Assembly: GCA_963931925.1 (NCBI GenBank)
Contig: OZ007570.1
Location: forward strand, 27,402,304-27,466,303
Origin: Onchidella celtica
Lineage: Eukaryota; Mollusca; Gastropoda; Systellommatophora; Onchidiidae
Reading direction: 5' to 3'
Length of the DNA stretch: 64,000 nt
Shown here: positions 25,543 through 38,737 of the stretch, piece by piece
How positions within the stretch are numbered: the stretch's first letter is position 1
Layout: every line of letters begins with the position of its first letter
Notes under the pieces: model-generated
Databases searched by the model: none
Seen by the model: the letters and a program-made list of their open reading frames with translations, nothing else
Told to the model about the DNA's origin: nothing
Program-made: the position numbers and the translations under genes

Positions 25543-26024
25543 CTTTTTGTATTTGTATTTGTATTTGTATTTGTATAACTCTTTAATCCCATTTGGGAAA
25601 TTTGCCTTTGTGCCATTGCAGCCCAGTTACAACTGGAGCAAGCACGTCGTCGCCACATTGCAGCGCCAGTCGGCGGTTTTGTTTTTTTTTGGGGGGGGGG
25701 GGGGAGATGAGGGAGCGGGAGGAAATGATAGGGATGAATTTTATTTAATTTTGCCCGGGCAGCGGCCTGTTCGGCCTGCTCTTTACGATTTCCAACTGCC
25801 AAGGTATCTTTAAAGTGCGCAACGTGCACACGGGCCCTCCGAATTTTTTCGTCCTTATCCGAGAAGACAAGGTACTCGATCCTACCCCTCAATAGGACCA
25901 GGGACACGAAAATATTAGAAAAATCCCAAACTTCCGACATGCCGGCACCGGCCAGGTTTTGAACCCGGGACCCTTGGCATGAGAGGCGAGCACCTTGCCT
26001 CTAGACCACTTTGTCCCGCACCGC
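25543..26024 (-). mobile_element. Full-length tRNA-derived SINE
   Basis: On the minus strand the element starts with a tRNA-like promoter (A box TAGAGGCAAGGTGC, B-box region GGGTTCAAAACC). A conserved body follows, including GTGTGCACGTTGCGCAC and TTAAAGATACCTTGGCAGTT, then a C-rich stretch that appears as 14 G on the plus strand (25691-25704). The 3' region carries CCAGTTGTAACTGGG and GCAAATTTCCCA, and the tail is a run of ATACAA units. A 165-codon minus-strand frame across it is a by-product. The central block resembles the conserved domains of mollusc SINE superfamilies, but I cannot name the domain without a library search. Confidence 0.8.
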
Positions 26025-26292
26025 AAAACAAAAAACTCAAATAGGTCCGGGTGTGGATTTGACCGCAATTCGTGTTTTCTTTTTTTTTAATGTGTTCAAC
26101 CTTTTGTTTTTAAACAGTTTTTTTTTTCATTTTTTTTTTTCAAACCGAGAGCAGTTAATATTTCACGGCCTTACAAAGACGTTCAACTTGGTGCACTTTT
26201 TCCTATACTACAGGAATAGCTCATGTAAGTCACATCTTCGCCTGGGAGAATGTTGTATACACACACACATTCAATTTGGTGCAATTTCCTTG

Positions 26293-26669
<377 letters not shown>

Positions 26670-26671
26670 AA

Positions 26672-27995
26672 AATCCCGGGGGTTAATTATACTTGTTCAA
26701 TGGACCCAAATTTGAATGCTTAAATGTCCATATTAAGTTGTGACGTTGCTAAAATTGGGAGTTTCAGTTGAGGCATACAACGAGGGCATTTCAAAAACAA
26801 GACTTTAAAGAACGTTCGTGCGAACCTGGCGAGTTACTTATCTAGATACTTGGCCCGGCGATGAACACTCACAATGTGAAATGGATACCTGACTAAAGCC
26901 GTGTCCGGGAGTGTTTCATGATACTCCTTCCTTTCATAGTTTTGCAGTCCCACAAGTAAAAAAAACAACAACTGAGCAACTATTTATTACATATTATGTA
27001 GAGGACCAGTTCGCCGGGGGTTTCCCAGCCCTCCAAAGACGCAATGTATCTCCTAAGGTTGCGTCCTTGTGGAGATCCCTATAACCCCCCCCCCCCCCCC
27101 GCAGGTTTGGAATATTTCATTATTGTAAGAATATCTGGCTAAAAGGCTCATTCAGGACTCCTCACCCACAGCGTTCACAATTAACTCTCGTAGTCTGGCA
27201 CTCCCAAGAGTTTCTTCCAGACCCATAGTTTGCCCACTGACGGTCAGGAATGGAATAATGTGAACGATGGTCATGAAAAGACTGGTGGACACCTCGGAAA
27301 GCAGGGGATTCTGGGAAAGATCAACTGGACCTATTGTGCTAGTAACCCCAAATCAGTGAAAAAAACAACAACAAAAAACGAAAAAGCCTACAACAACAAA
27401 ATGTCCACAGGATTCACTGAAGAAACGCGGGTGGGGGTGCAAAGGGGGGGGGGGAGGGTGGTGAAGCCACAAGTCTCATTCCAGTGTCAACCAGGCGTGC
27501 CTGAAGAACTATAACTTTCAGGCCAGCGAATGGGCTTTTCATGTGTATGTCGCAGGAAGTTCTCCACACGGCTAAGAATGAAACTCCAGAGACGAAAATG
27601 GGTTGTGTCAACTATCATCCAAATTAACAGCAGGGCTCTGCCCATGCAGATAAGACGCAGGAACACCATAGCCAGGACAGGCTCCACAGAACTGAGAAAA
27701 TCCCAGTTGATGACTCAGAATCAATCCAGGAAAGACGCCCGAAAATCTGTATTCCTTTAGCTAATGTTAAAAGAAGCGTGGGTGGAAGTGGACGTCACCA
27801 TCATCGAGAAACTGAAGAACGAGTTTGGAAAGACCAAACTTGACCTCCGATCGCCGGGAAGTGATGCAAGGTACATGGGGCGGATGAGGGGTGTCAGAGC
27901 CGTTACTTATATTTACGATGAATGAATTTATTTAGTTCTTCCCTCCTCCCTCACAAAATATACTGAGGACTATACATAACAAGGCATGAGAGAAA
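26672..27995. other. Intergenic, with poly-C tract
   Basis: The stretch includes a run of 16 C (27085-27100) and a G run near 27448. The 27520-27900 part has coding-like strings in one plus frame, such as VEVDVTIIEKLKNEFGKTK, interrupted by stops. I could not assign it to a family, and it may be a decayed transposon or gene piece. Confidence 0.35.
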
Positions 27996-28008
27996 GACTT
28001 CCGTACAT

Positions 28009-28798
28009 GCTGTACAGGGACGCGGTGGCCTAGAGGCAAGGTGCTCGCCTCTCATGCCGAAGGTACCGGGTTCGAATCCCGGTCGGTGCAGGCATGTTGG
28101 AATTTTGAGATTTTTCTCATATTTTCCTGTCCCTGATCCTATGGCAGGTAGGATCGGGCACCTAGTCTTCTCTGATAAAGACGAACAACTTGGAGGGAGC
28201 GTGTGCACGTTGCACACGTTAAAGATACCTTGGCAGTTGGAAATCGAAAAGAGCAGGCTGAACCACAGACTAATAAATAACCAGACTGGAAACACAAGCT
28301 TCGGGCTGTGTCGTTTTTTACGGAAGTTAATGAGATGCGGCCGTATAACCAACGTGGCCGCCGCTCGGGAAATTCCGATTCTAGTTCTATCTGCAGTAGA
28401 AATTTCTTTTTATTTGTCAAGATTGGTTGTACATATATTAATAATGCATTATCTTGCCTATCCTTTCATTTTATTGTCTACAGCTGCCTTTTTTTTATTG
28501 TTATAAATTATGACCGTCTGGACTTTTAACGACCGCTGCACTGTAGCTATGCTGAAGCGTCGGTCGCAACCGTAAACCTAATGTGGCGGATGGTTCATGA
28601 CCTTTCGCTGTTTTGTGACGTCACACAATGGGCTCATCCAGTCTGTGTATTTTATTAGTCTGTGGGCTGAACAGGCCGCTGCCCGGGCAAAATTCTAAAA
28701 AAACGAATCCCAACCACAACAAGAAAACTAAAAAGAAGAAAAGTGAGGTATAAATGCCAAGGGCAGCGAAACCTCCTAAACTAAAGAGCTAAACACGT
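28009..28798 (+). mobile_element. tRNA-derived SINE interrupted by a DNA transposon
   Basis: The SINE begins with a tRNA-like head (A box TAGAGGCAAGGTGC, B box GGGTTCGAATCCCGG) and continues with the same body as the full copy at 25543-26024, up to GAGCAGGCTGAAC. It resumes after the insert with AGGCCGCTGCCCGGGCAAAATT and a degenerate version of the family 3' end. Direct repeats GACTTCCGTACAT flank the whole unit (27996-28008 and 28799-28811). That is a 13-bp target duplication of the sort made by LINE-type retrotransposition. Without the insert and its extra 8-bp repeat the SINE is 381 bp. Confidence 0.85.
28264..28664. mobile_element. 401-bp non-autonomous DNA transposon nested in a SINE
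   Basis: The ends are perfect 14-bp inverted repeats (CACAGACTAATAAA). Similarity continues inward to about 27 bases, through AGACTGGA. The flanks are an exact 8-bp duplication GGCTGAAC (28256-28263 and 28665-28672), and the intact SINE elsewhere has this sequence once. This defines the insertion unambiguously. An 8-bp duplication fits hAT or P superfamily transposases. The CACAG terminus is not a textbook hAT end, so the superfamily is left open. No transposase is encoded. Confidence 0.88.
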
Positions 28799-28963
28799 GA
28801 CTTCCGTACATACCGATCAGCCAGTCAGGGTACCCTAAACCTTGTCATTCTAGGGGAACGAAATGTTTCTTTAAAAATCAACACCCAAGTCAATAACATT
28901 TTGCCACCATAGAATAGTTTCACTATAAGGTGACAGTATCCGGCCCTTTGTATCCTCACCACC

Positions 28964-29149
28964 ATGCTAGTATACTCTGCTAGAGGAAGCACACGCAAGG
29001 TGGCAGGACACATTCTAAGCATGAAGGGCAAACGCATCCCCAAGGCCTTCTCTTTGGAGAATTGGCGGAAAGAATATGTCAAGTGGGACAACCCGAACTT
29101 CGCTTCAAAGACGACCCTAATGAGCTTGGACATTCCCGTCGAGACTTAG
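28964..29149 (+). other. Unassigned 61-codon open reading frame with nearby poly(A) signal
   Basis: The frame has protein-like composition with motifs such as SARGSTRKVAGHILSMKGK and ENWRKEYVKWDNPNF and few repeats. An in-frame stop lies 33 bases before the ATG, and AATAAA occurs about 43 bases after the stop (near 29192). It could be a small gene, a last exon whose start is upstream, or a transposon remnant. I do not recognise the family, and no supporting exon was found. Confidence 0.2.
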
Positions 29150-32100
29150 GAAACCGTTGCCTCAGACGGACCAGAAGTCATGGCGCAGCCTAATAAAGAA
29201 AGGTTCAAAACCAAGTGAATAATCAAATACAGCATTTGGCTAATTCTGGTTCTGTATTCTTCTAAAAGTTAGTCCGGTAATTTTTTTGTCTTTCTGCCCA
29301 ATTTTATTTTTTCTTTTAGGGAAAGTCTGACATTCTGCATGAGGTCGGTAAGAGCCGACGCACTCCGGGAAAGAATAACCCATTGTAAAACTGCGGCAAA
29401 AGGGACAATGGCAAAACAATAAAAGCTAAATTCTCCCTGTGAACACACAGGACTAACACTGGAAACAAAATCAATGACGCCGCTTGCTCACTCTAACAAA
29501 TGTTGAACCTGACAAATAGATAAGAGAGCAAGTTTTCACACCCACTCAGAGAACAGTACTTTTCAAGAAAGGCAGGCAGCTTTTTCACACTGACGGGAGC
29601 TTTGTTGACTGGTGTGACTTGGAATCGGGATTAGTTTCAGGTCAAAAGCAGTTTTAGAATTCGATTTCTCATAGCATTGAACGATTTTAAAATCAGAGAT
29701 TCACGATTACCTAATTCGAAAAGCCATACTTCAAATTATTTCATAAAATATTACTGATTTCCTACTAAATCTACCACTGAAAGAAATGAGGGGAAAAGAA
29801 ATCTATTTGCAGAATATTTTGCGGCTATGGATGAACCAGCTAACCGTGGTACTATGTTCTTACTCTCTGACACAATACAGAAGCTAACCTAATCCTTTTT
29901 CTTCGCACTAGATCTATATTTAGTTTTCAACAATTATTCTGACGTTGGGTTATTAGAGATTGAATGAGCCACGGTGTATGTAATGATTGTATTGATGATA
30001 TTTATTACACTGTACCATCAAATGAAAGGGACAGTTACAAAGTACATTTTGAACCCACCCAAGACAAAGATTCACGAAACATCACCAACTGACAATCTAC
30101 ACTGTTAAAACAAATTTCCAGATGGAATTTATGTTCTTTATTTTTTTTGTGTTTAAATGATAAACTTCCTTGCCTTTTTGCCAGGACCTGCCTAACACAA
30201 TAAATTGCAAATTAAAAGGCTTGTCGCATTTTTTTTTAAACACCAGTATTTAATTTCCCTTTTTAAAAATGATCGAAATGGCCCAGGCCAGCCGTCAGAC
30301 TCAAACTGCACGGCAAATGGACAATCTTATATCCATTAGCATCGACAGAAGTGGCGACTCCGATATCCGTTCAAATGTGTCTGTTAAAATGGTGGCTGGG
30401 GAGTCGATTTGAATTTCTCTGTGCGTGTTTGTTTTTACATTGAAGGTAACAATGGGCTTGAAATGCTACACTCGACAGGGAATGACAAATTCACTTTCTG
30501 TTGCCATTTCAAGTAAAGCTGTTCTGCTGCTCTACTCTGCAGGAAACGCTCCGTCGACACTCTACACGCTCTGGTCCGCTTGGATGTTGGACTTTCTTAA
30601 TACGTCAATATTGAACATATGGGGGTCTTCGCCACCGCTGGCTAATATACCCGGATATTTGGCAGAAGTTCAATATTTGATACCCATTTCCATTTCTCGT
30701 TAAAAACCAATATTTGACCGCAAATTCTCCCGGTTTTCTGAACATTCAGGAGGCCACAAGTCGATGTCACGTGTGCGGTCCGAGACGAACGTGTGTTTTC
30801 CTGATAGTCCAGTATTTTTCCTCACGTGCTCTAGATATCATTTTTACTCACGACTACAGTATTTTTCTTTCATTTCTTCAACACACGGCAACAAGCAATT
30901 ATGAAGAATGACATCTCCTTTCCTCACGTGTCAAATATTAATTTAACTGGAAACTAAAATCTGCTGAAATTTAAGGTATTTACAATCGTTTCAGCATAAA
31001 CAGATATTACATAGAATACGGAATAATCATAATAGCGTATTTTTTTGTACTCTAAAGAAAAAAAGATGTACAAATTCGTGTTCCGAAATGAGCTATGATA
31101 TCTTTCATCCATATCTGTTAATACCATTAGTATTGCACACTAAATACTTAGAATTAGTACCAAACGGTTTCAGACATCAGGAGCAAGCGATTTTGGCAAA
31201 TAAAGTTTTAACTTTATGTTGATGTGAGACTAAGCCACAGAATAGTGATATTAACATGTGGATCTTTCTGTATCATTATCATTGTCATTCACACGATCCT
31301 GAATAAATCACTTGCTTGAGTCGAGTCGAGTTGAATCTCATCCAATATGGCCGTGCACATGCTTCTGACAGTAACGAAAATTAGGCTTCTTTTCGTGTCT
31401 GTTCAGTATCACTATTCTGTGGTGTTACCAGAATGTAACTAATTATAGTCTTACACTGTTAAGATAACGCTGTATGAAAGGTTTGTCAACATGATGTACC
31501 ACTCCAATAGTAACTACTTAACGTAATATCTGCATCACGTTAGCAGCAGTAGAGGGACATCTCCTATCTAAGATTTTCAGTTCGCCCATAAATATTGTCA
31601 CTGAGACCATTCGTTTTCTTAGACCCATTTCCTTCCTTCTTTCTCCAATTCTCCCCAACGAAAGGACACGAACTTATTAATGTTTTGAACGCATCTATTT
31701 GATTGGCAGTTGTTACTCTATATTACAATCCTCAACAGGTTTTTCGTTTCCAACAATTTCTTTCATGTTATTTTCACTTTTAGCTTCGACATCATTGTGA
31801 GAAAGATTTGGTCAACGGGGCTGAACTATTCTCTCTGCAAGTCTGTTCAGTGTATTAGGGGATAATATGTAACAGTACAGTTTTATTTTTGACAGTAAAT
31901 CTGAGATGCTACTGGACTCGTGGCAATTAAGATTATTAAACGACCGATTGTAAGTTGAAGAAGATGGTTGAATTTTAATTTTTTTGTTCAGTTATTGCGC
32001 CCCCCCCCCCTTTCTTTTACATTTTGGTGTTGCAATCCTCTGTTTGGGACGAAGAAAGTGGTTGACCACATTATCTAAATTTTAAGAAAAATATTTTAAT

Positions 32101-34004
32101 TTTTTTAAATTTCGTTATTATTATGCAACATCTTCTACATTTTGCATGTAGACTTGTCAGAAGCCTATGCTAATACAGATATAAACAGTGATCGGCTAGA
32201 ATGTAAATACCCTCTGGTGGGGACGTATCGACAAATGAAAACGCCCGTGTCTACAGACAGGTTTTTCTTTCAATCATTCTTGCCCAAGAAAAATAAATCT
32301 CAGATCGATTGCTAGAGTAAAAGAAAGCAAGATCGCGTCATGACACCACCACCTAGAACAAAATGTACGGACAGTCAACAGAAAGTACCGCGTCATTGAA
32401 AAGATTAATAAGATAAACAAAAATGGAGTATAAATAGTCCAAACACCGTTTCGATTTTCCGACCGATTGTCACAGGTTAAAAGCTTTCTGTGCAATCATT
32501 TAGCGCTGGAAGGGGCAAATTAGCGCGCCTGATTGACAATATGTGCCCAATTAAGGTGCCTATTAACGGTCTGCTAATGAGGTGCCAACAAACAGATCGC
32601 TCCTGTGAGGCTTCTGAACCTAACACGATCTGCATCCCGCCAGTGTCCCCAAGCTGTAGATTAGCCACGATGTTTAAACTGAGCCATTCCCGACTAAATG
32701 AGCTCGCCTCAAAATAAAAAGCATACAAAAATGCTGAGAGTATGATAGCAACGTGGCCAACACACCTGATTCCATGTATTCATTTTTAATAATGCACGGT
32801 GAATCTGTTTTAAATTCCTCAACCTCGTGACCCCGTTCTTTATCTGTCTCGTTTTCTTTCCCTCTTCTTAGAAATCTCAATAATGCCTCGCCACTTCGTT
32901 ATCGCGGTTACAAAAAACGTACGGTCCTCAACTTAAAGAGCTTGTTAATCATTCGGAATGAATTTGCCAGTGTTTGAGATTGTAAAACCCTCATCTCAAC
33001 CTAAAAAAAAAAAAAAGGCGGTCTCCCGGTTAAAGCACCAAAACAAACTTGAGTGACAATAAATTTAAAAAGCAAAGAAGGGCAAAGGTCCGTCTTTAAG
33101 TATCATCGTGTTAAGTGGGTAAACACATTAATACTGCAGATATTTAGCATTAATTTCTGTACTTTGTAATTCTGCACATCGATTCGTCAAATTAATTACG
33201 GTGTTTTGCCGCTGTCTTGTATTGACATATCAGAGGGTCAAATGCAAGCTTGAGGGGAATTCAGAGAAGATAAGACAGTGGCGTATGAAGATTTTTTTTT
33301 CCTTTTTCTTTTTGATGTCCAATAATTTAATACAGGTAGATTTGTCAGCTGCTTCCTTTATGAAGACGATATTATTCGCAGTAATTGTTGGCTATTCGTG
33401 CGAATGATACGATTCTTACCTCATTAGAAAAGATGTAAAGATATTCCCCCGTGCAAAGTGTCAATATATTAAGCAGTTAAGGGCATTATTATGGCTTGCT
33501 TAGCTGAAGAGCGAAAAGCTTTCATTAAAACAAAAACTCGTTGTGTCAAGTATGCCCTCTGGCACATCATCTCAGACAGTTTTTCTTTAGAAAATGATGA
33601 GACAAATGGATGGTGCTCCAAATTACGAATCTTACCTGGACAAAAGCATGACTACACCCAACGTGCACAGGCTGGAACGGAACCAGATTAATGGTCTCTC
33701 ATCTACTACAGTTCATGACCGTATTTAAAGAATGCTATTTCTCAATAATTGGTTTACCACACTCAGATCAATCCGAGATAGAATAGGATATGATAGATAG
33801 GAGAGGCCTTGAATCGTCTGAGAACAAGTCTTTTTCTTTCTTTCTCTCTATATTACTGTTGGGTCTATTTGTGTGACCATAACATCAACTCAAATATGTC
33901 CTCATAAAAAATTCATAATGAAAGAAATCTGAAAAGCAAACAAGTAAGCACAAAACAAACCAGTCAACCAACTTGCCAACAAAACAGCCAGTGAACGAAC
34001 CAAA

Positions 34005-34035
34005 CAACCAACCAACCAACCAACCAACCAACCAA
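34005..34035 (+). repeat. (AACC)n microsatellite
   Basis: About eight tandem AACC units, preceded by degenerate copies. Confidence 0.9.
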
Positions 34036-35260
34036 TCGCTGCTCTTCGCCGATTAGTGCAAAGGCGAATTTTGTCTCTTCACAATACAAAAACTAAATAA
34101 TGATCCTGTAATAATAAGAACTCTCGAATGTGACATTAAATTCCTCCATTACAAAATCATAAGAGGTAAAAAGTAAACATGTATCTTTATGCAGGTATTA
34201 TATCTTCAGAAAGTTAAACTCAAACTGTCCTTTCGATACTGCAAAGTATTAAATGGCACCTCCTCCTTCCTTGGCTGCATTAAAAATTGTCATACTAATT
34301 CTTCCTTTCATGCCTGCACCTTTTTCTTTCTTTGTGAACAAACAGAACACGTTTCTTTCTTCATTTGTCTTTCTTTTTTTTTTCTCCATCTTTTTTTTAC
34401 CCCTCTTTTTCTCTATCTCTCTCACTCACTCCGCCCACTTTCCTTTATCTCTGTCCAATTCAGACAGGGCAACAAAAATTCAAAAGCAGTTATTAATTTT
34501 TTTCAACCAATATGGCGCATGCCCGTGGCATCAATAAGGCGGAACAATTAAAACAATGGAGGTCGCGCGACTCGTGGCAACAGTTGAAAGGGCCCGGTGT
34601 TTACTTTTTGTCAAGGCACGAAGCTGAAGATATCCCAGGCTGAACTGTTGGAAGGAGTATAGAAGTGAAGTGAATGGACGGCTCAACACTCAAGTAATCC
34701 AAGCTGGGAATTCAATTTTGCTTCTGGACATTGGGCCCTTAAAAATTAAAAAAAAACAACAACAAAACTTCACAGACTTTAAAAAAGAAGAATTTAAGAA
34801 TTAAATGAAGGGCATCGTTATATAGTAGAATATTTTTCGATCTTTCCTTATCGCCAGTATTGATGACTCCACCGTAAATGTTCGACCAATTATAAAAAAT
34901 ACAGGGGTCTCAAACTGCTAAACATGAAAATATCGGAAAACAATGCGCAAAGAGGAGACAGTTAACTACAATATGCAGGGGAAATTATGGAGAAAGAAAA
35001 CAGTTATGCTTAAAAAAACAACAACAACAAATTCAACGGCAATCCTGGTTCAAATGAGTTAGGGACAACCATCAGTTCGAGGACACCAGATTAGAAGAAA
35101 CCTACCGCAAACTATCCCGCCGTTGCTCGTGAAACCGTGTCTTTGGGTCAGTTATAAACTATAATTTTATTATTATAGTTCTAAAACACAGCAGCTGGCC
35201 TTAATTTAATCTTTATAATCAAGCAAAGACAAATACGGTGTAATGTTTTAATATGAAGTA

Positions 35261-35393
35261 TCATCTCATCATCATCATTTCCACCACCATTACCACCACC
35301 ACCACCACCACCACCACCACCACCACCACCACCACCACCACCACCACCACCACCATCATCTCATCATCATCATTTCCACCACCATTACCACCA
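35261..35393 (+). repeat. (ACC)n array nested in a 38-bp duplication
   Basis: A run of ACC/CAC triplets (35278-35355) is bracketed by two copies of a 38-base sequence beginning TCATCTCATCATCATC, at 35261-35298 and 35356-35393. The array appears to have expanded within or together with the flanking duplication. Confidence 0.85.
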
Positions 35394-38300
35394 ACACCGC
35401 CATCATCGTCATCACCATTATCTTCAGAACAATCACACTTGAGATAAAACTGTCCACAGGTGTAAGATAACTGAATTAGCAAAACGTGCGAATTTTGACT
35501 AAAGGCTATCAGTACAATAGCAACATGCATTGTAATTATTTTGCTCCTTTTCGTCTCTGTCACGAACATCACCATCATAGCTAATCCCAATCGTCTTCCA
35601 CCTTCATATCAAAACTAACAGTGTACAAGCATCGAAAAGTGCATTAAATATTCTTTCAAAGCAATAAAATAATCGGCCATTTTAGTAGACATCACAGGAA
35701 TAGGCTTTCAGAAAAGACTTGTCCAACGGGCAACCCTCGGACCACAATCCTGCTCAGCAGACTCAACACGCCTCTTCTTTTTTTTTTTTCTAAAGAAATT
35801 TAACAAAATTTCTACCTTTCTGTTTAGATTTTACAAACACCATTGTTAGTTACACCAAATTTATTCTAGAAGTAGATCTATCTACTCTTTCTGTACTTTG
35901 TTTTCAGAAGTCTAGCTATGCAACCAGCAAAACAACTTAACAGGTATAACTGAGTGGCACGCGATGGAATTAAAAAAAGAAAATAGATAAATGGGTCGTT
36001 AAGCGATAATTAATTACATACGAAAAGAAAAGCTGTTTAAAATGCTTGAAGATATCAAATGTAGATGAAAGTTATTCATTGAAAAGGATCAATGGAACAA
36101 AGGAAATTTCACAATAACCATAAAACTCTTATAACAATGATGAAAAGAGTGGTGGCAATGATACAGATTAAATTTTGTATAAATAGGAAATCCCTTGGTG
36201 TCTTTGCCATAAAAGAAATAATATAATGGTAATTTAAAAAAAGATAAATGAGATTCACTATTCAGCTACTTTGGGCCAAGGACCTGAAGGATTATGTATA
36301 TATCCACAGACTCGCTTAAATTCTCAGTAAGTCTGTTTGTTAACAGAATTGATCTCAAATTCAACATAACACAAGAAAGTAAGTACACATTTCAAAATTT
36401 TAATGGACAATGACTCCAAGTCTTAGGAGCCCAAAAAGCTTTGTTTTTCATCAGCTACCTTTAGCTGGTGCATACTTTTTTAAAATGCAGTATAGTTTAT
36501 TAAACTTGGTGAAAATACACAGTGCATGCTGGCTTTGTTCCTTTGTTAAGATTAAAATGTCAATAGTTGTATTTGACAAAAGAGTTCGCACCTTACTGTT
36601 GCCCTTTTGTTCACCACCAGGTAACTTGACACGTAATTGAATAAAACACGGTGCATGACATCCGTTTTCTTTTCTTTGCCTACTTGGAATTGTTTGAGTG
36701 AAATCGACATTTCACACACATTGTCCTCTAAATTTCGATTAACTACGTGTTTTCAATAACTAAACATTGCATAAAACATAGAGGCCCTTATCACCATCAC
36801 AAAGTTAGGACATAAAAGGAATGGGTAAATATGATTATAGATCGATACTTTAAAGTTACAAGCAATCTAAATTTATAATGGTTATAGTTTAATCAATTGG
36901 CTAAAGGTTATAACACTAATACATTGCACCCAGGCAAGGACATTGACAGACGCTATAGCCTCCACCCATGCTACAGATATACGAAGCTGACAGGGCTGGA
37001 ACATTTGCTTGTTGATTTTTTTTTCTTTCTTCTGTAAAGAGTTGAGGGTGGGGAAAAGAAGCAAGTGTGGTAGGTGAAGGGGCACTCCCCGTTAAGCCCT
37101 GCTCCTGGAGGAGCACATGAGAACTGGATTAGTATTGGAGCTAAGAAACTAAATGAGTTTTTTTTTCTTCTTTAAATTAAAATTTAATCAGTCCTACCGA
37201 ACTACAAACACGGAAAACGACGTAAAGGCAATACAAATGGCTCTATTCTCGGATGGGCCAGTATTGTATTCATGTGAAATTGAAAAAACAGTACAGCCAT
37301 TCGTTAATGCCATCATATTTAAACAGAATAAGGTGGCGGTTTTGGTTACGAAAATAAAATGGCAATGGTGTCACTAACACGGGGAAAGCATGCAACAACA
37401 AAACAAAATTATAGCTAATGCGAAGGCCACGCCGTCAGAGGACGTATTTGACTGTCGTGAAATAGAGGAAATATCAGACAAAGAGAGCTTTGCATTTGAT
37501 CTGTATTTTCATAGGGGATTAGGACCTAGTAAACGTTAATACATTGTATCGATCAACAATTCAGAAACCAGCGCAAATATTTTCTGGTACTTTGTAAAAC
37601 CCGCTTCACCGCATTTCACGATTATTTTTGTTATTTTCGGATACAGACTTATTCTTCTCTCTGAAATTTATCTTGAAGAGACTACACCAACCCCAAAGTT
37701 TCAGTTCCTACTTTTGGCCCTGAGACAATGAAATGACACTTTCTTGACGAAAAGACTTTTCCTCATAGCTCTGCATGTGGTTGCCTACAGAAACAAATAT
37801 GGCCGCCACCTCGTAAAATTTAGTGGTGAACAGGCAAGTCTCTTTACCGGTTCGTCGAAAAGTGTACGCTAATGAGTGTTATTGTATGTTTTCAGCAAAC
37901 AGTGAGATACCAAAGGATCGAAACTTATCTCAAAACAGTATAGAAAATAACGGATGAGACTAAGAGTTGATGCTGATATTAGATTCAAATTATTGACTGT
38001 TTCCGAGTCTAGCTTGCTTCAAACCAACCTATTCAGAACATTGAACCAAGGAATTTTCTCTGCAGTAGGAAGCACAGATTTTCTAAGATATTTGACTGCC
38101 GTAGATCTAGTTTCTTTTCAGTCGTCTGAATGATTATGTCAATGGTGATTTTAATACTTTGAGTTCTGAATTAAATAGCCTAAACTTGAGGGTCAAAAAG
38201 AATTTTTGGGAAGAGGACGTACATCACAATCACCGAGTTTACTCTCATCCTAATGCTGTTCCTAAGCCAAGTCTTATCATTAATCTTAACCTTAGCGTGG

Positions 38301-38630
38301 TGCCTAACCCTACTCTTTGTGGTGTACCCTTTCAACCCCAAACAAAAGGAAATATATTATATATGTAGGTCTGTAGGCCTATAAATGAGAGTTCAAAATG
38401 GCCACAGCATACAGAACTCTTTCCGATTTTTTTTCTTGCTTTTTTTTTTATTTCTCATGTTGCAGACTGACAAACTGGTTGAATGTTTTGTTGTGGGTTG
38501 CTGGCACAAAAATGTTTCCAGGTGATAGGCACCACAATAATCTTCGAAAGTTATGCAGCTTATTCATTCATGATATTCTATGTTTCTCCAGTCATTCTTC
38601 CCTCAAGGAGGTAAATCAACCGAATTTACA

Positions 38631-38737
38631 ATGGCAGGGAAGAAAGGAAAGAAAGGCAAGAAGGGGAAGAAGGGGAAAAAAGGTGGAAAAGCAAAAGAAC
38701 CGCAGATGACAGCACAAGAAGCAATATTAGCTTACCA
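38631..38737 (+). CDS. CCDC83: CCDC83 coding exon 1
   Basis: Encodes residues 1-35 and two bases of Gln36. It starts at ATG in a good context (ACAATGG) and ends before GTAAGT. An in-frame stop at 38571-38573 limits any N-terminal extension to the weaker ATG at 38580. Confidence 0.9.

Larger units (their letters stand above)
29150..38570. other. Gene-poor intergenic region upstream of CCDC83
   Basis: Nine kilobases have no supported gene. The stretch contains an AACC microsatellite (34005-34035), an ACC array (35278-35355), several poly-A/T and poly-C runs, and a motif-dense repeat-free patch at about 32470-32730. ORFs of repeated V, T or S at 35253-35590 are microsatellite translations. No transposon ends could be paired. 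Confidence 0.45.

Noticed and set aside
25443-25940. 165-codon minus-strand ORF
   Set aside because: It lies almost wholly within the full-length SINE and reads through its C-rich stretch and its ATACAA tail (repeated NT residues).
28019-28095. Possible tRNA gene (A and B boxes, GGTTCGAATCC)
   Set aside because: The boxes are the head of a SINE: the same head recurs at 25.9 and 24.4 kb on the minus strand and is followed by the SINE body, and no clean cloverleaf with a proper acceptor stem was seen.
35253-35590. ORFs of poly-T/S and poly-V
   Set aside because: Translations of the ACC microsatellite on the two strands.
38190-38345. Telomere-like CCTAA-type repeats
   Set aside because: Only a few degenerate CCTAA/CTTAA strings, with no regular period.
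38497-38507. RFX X-box upstream of CCDC83 (GTTGCTGGCAC)
   Set aside because: Only one half-site fits the X-box consensus; the other half is degenerate, so it is not called.
38398-38709. 103-codon ORF overlapping CCDC83 exon 1 in another frame
   Set aside because: It reads the exon 1 Lys/Gly repeat out of frame; the CCDC83 frame is supported by ten further exons.
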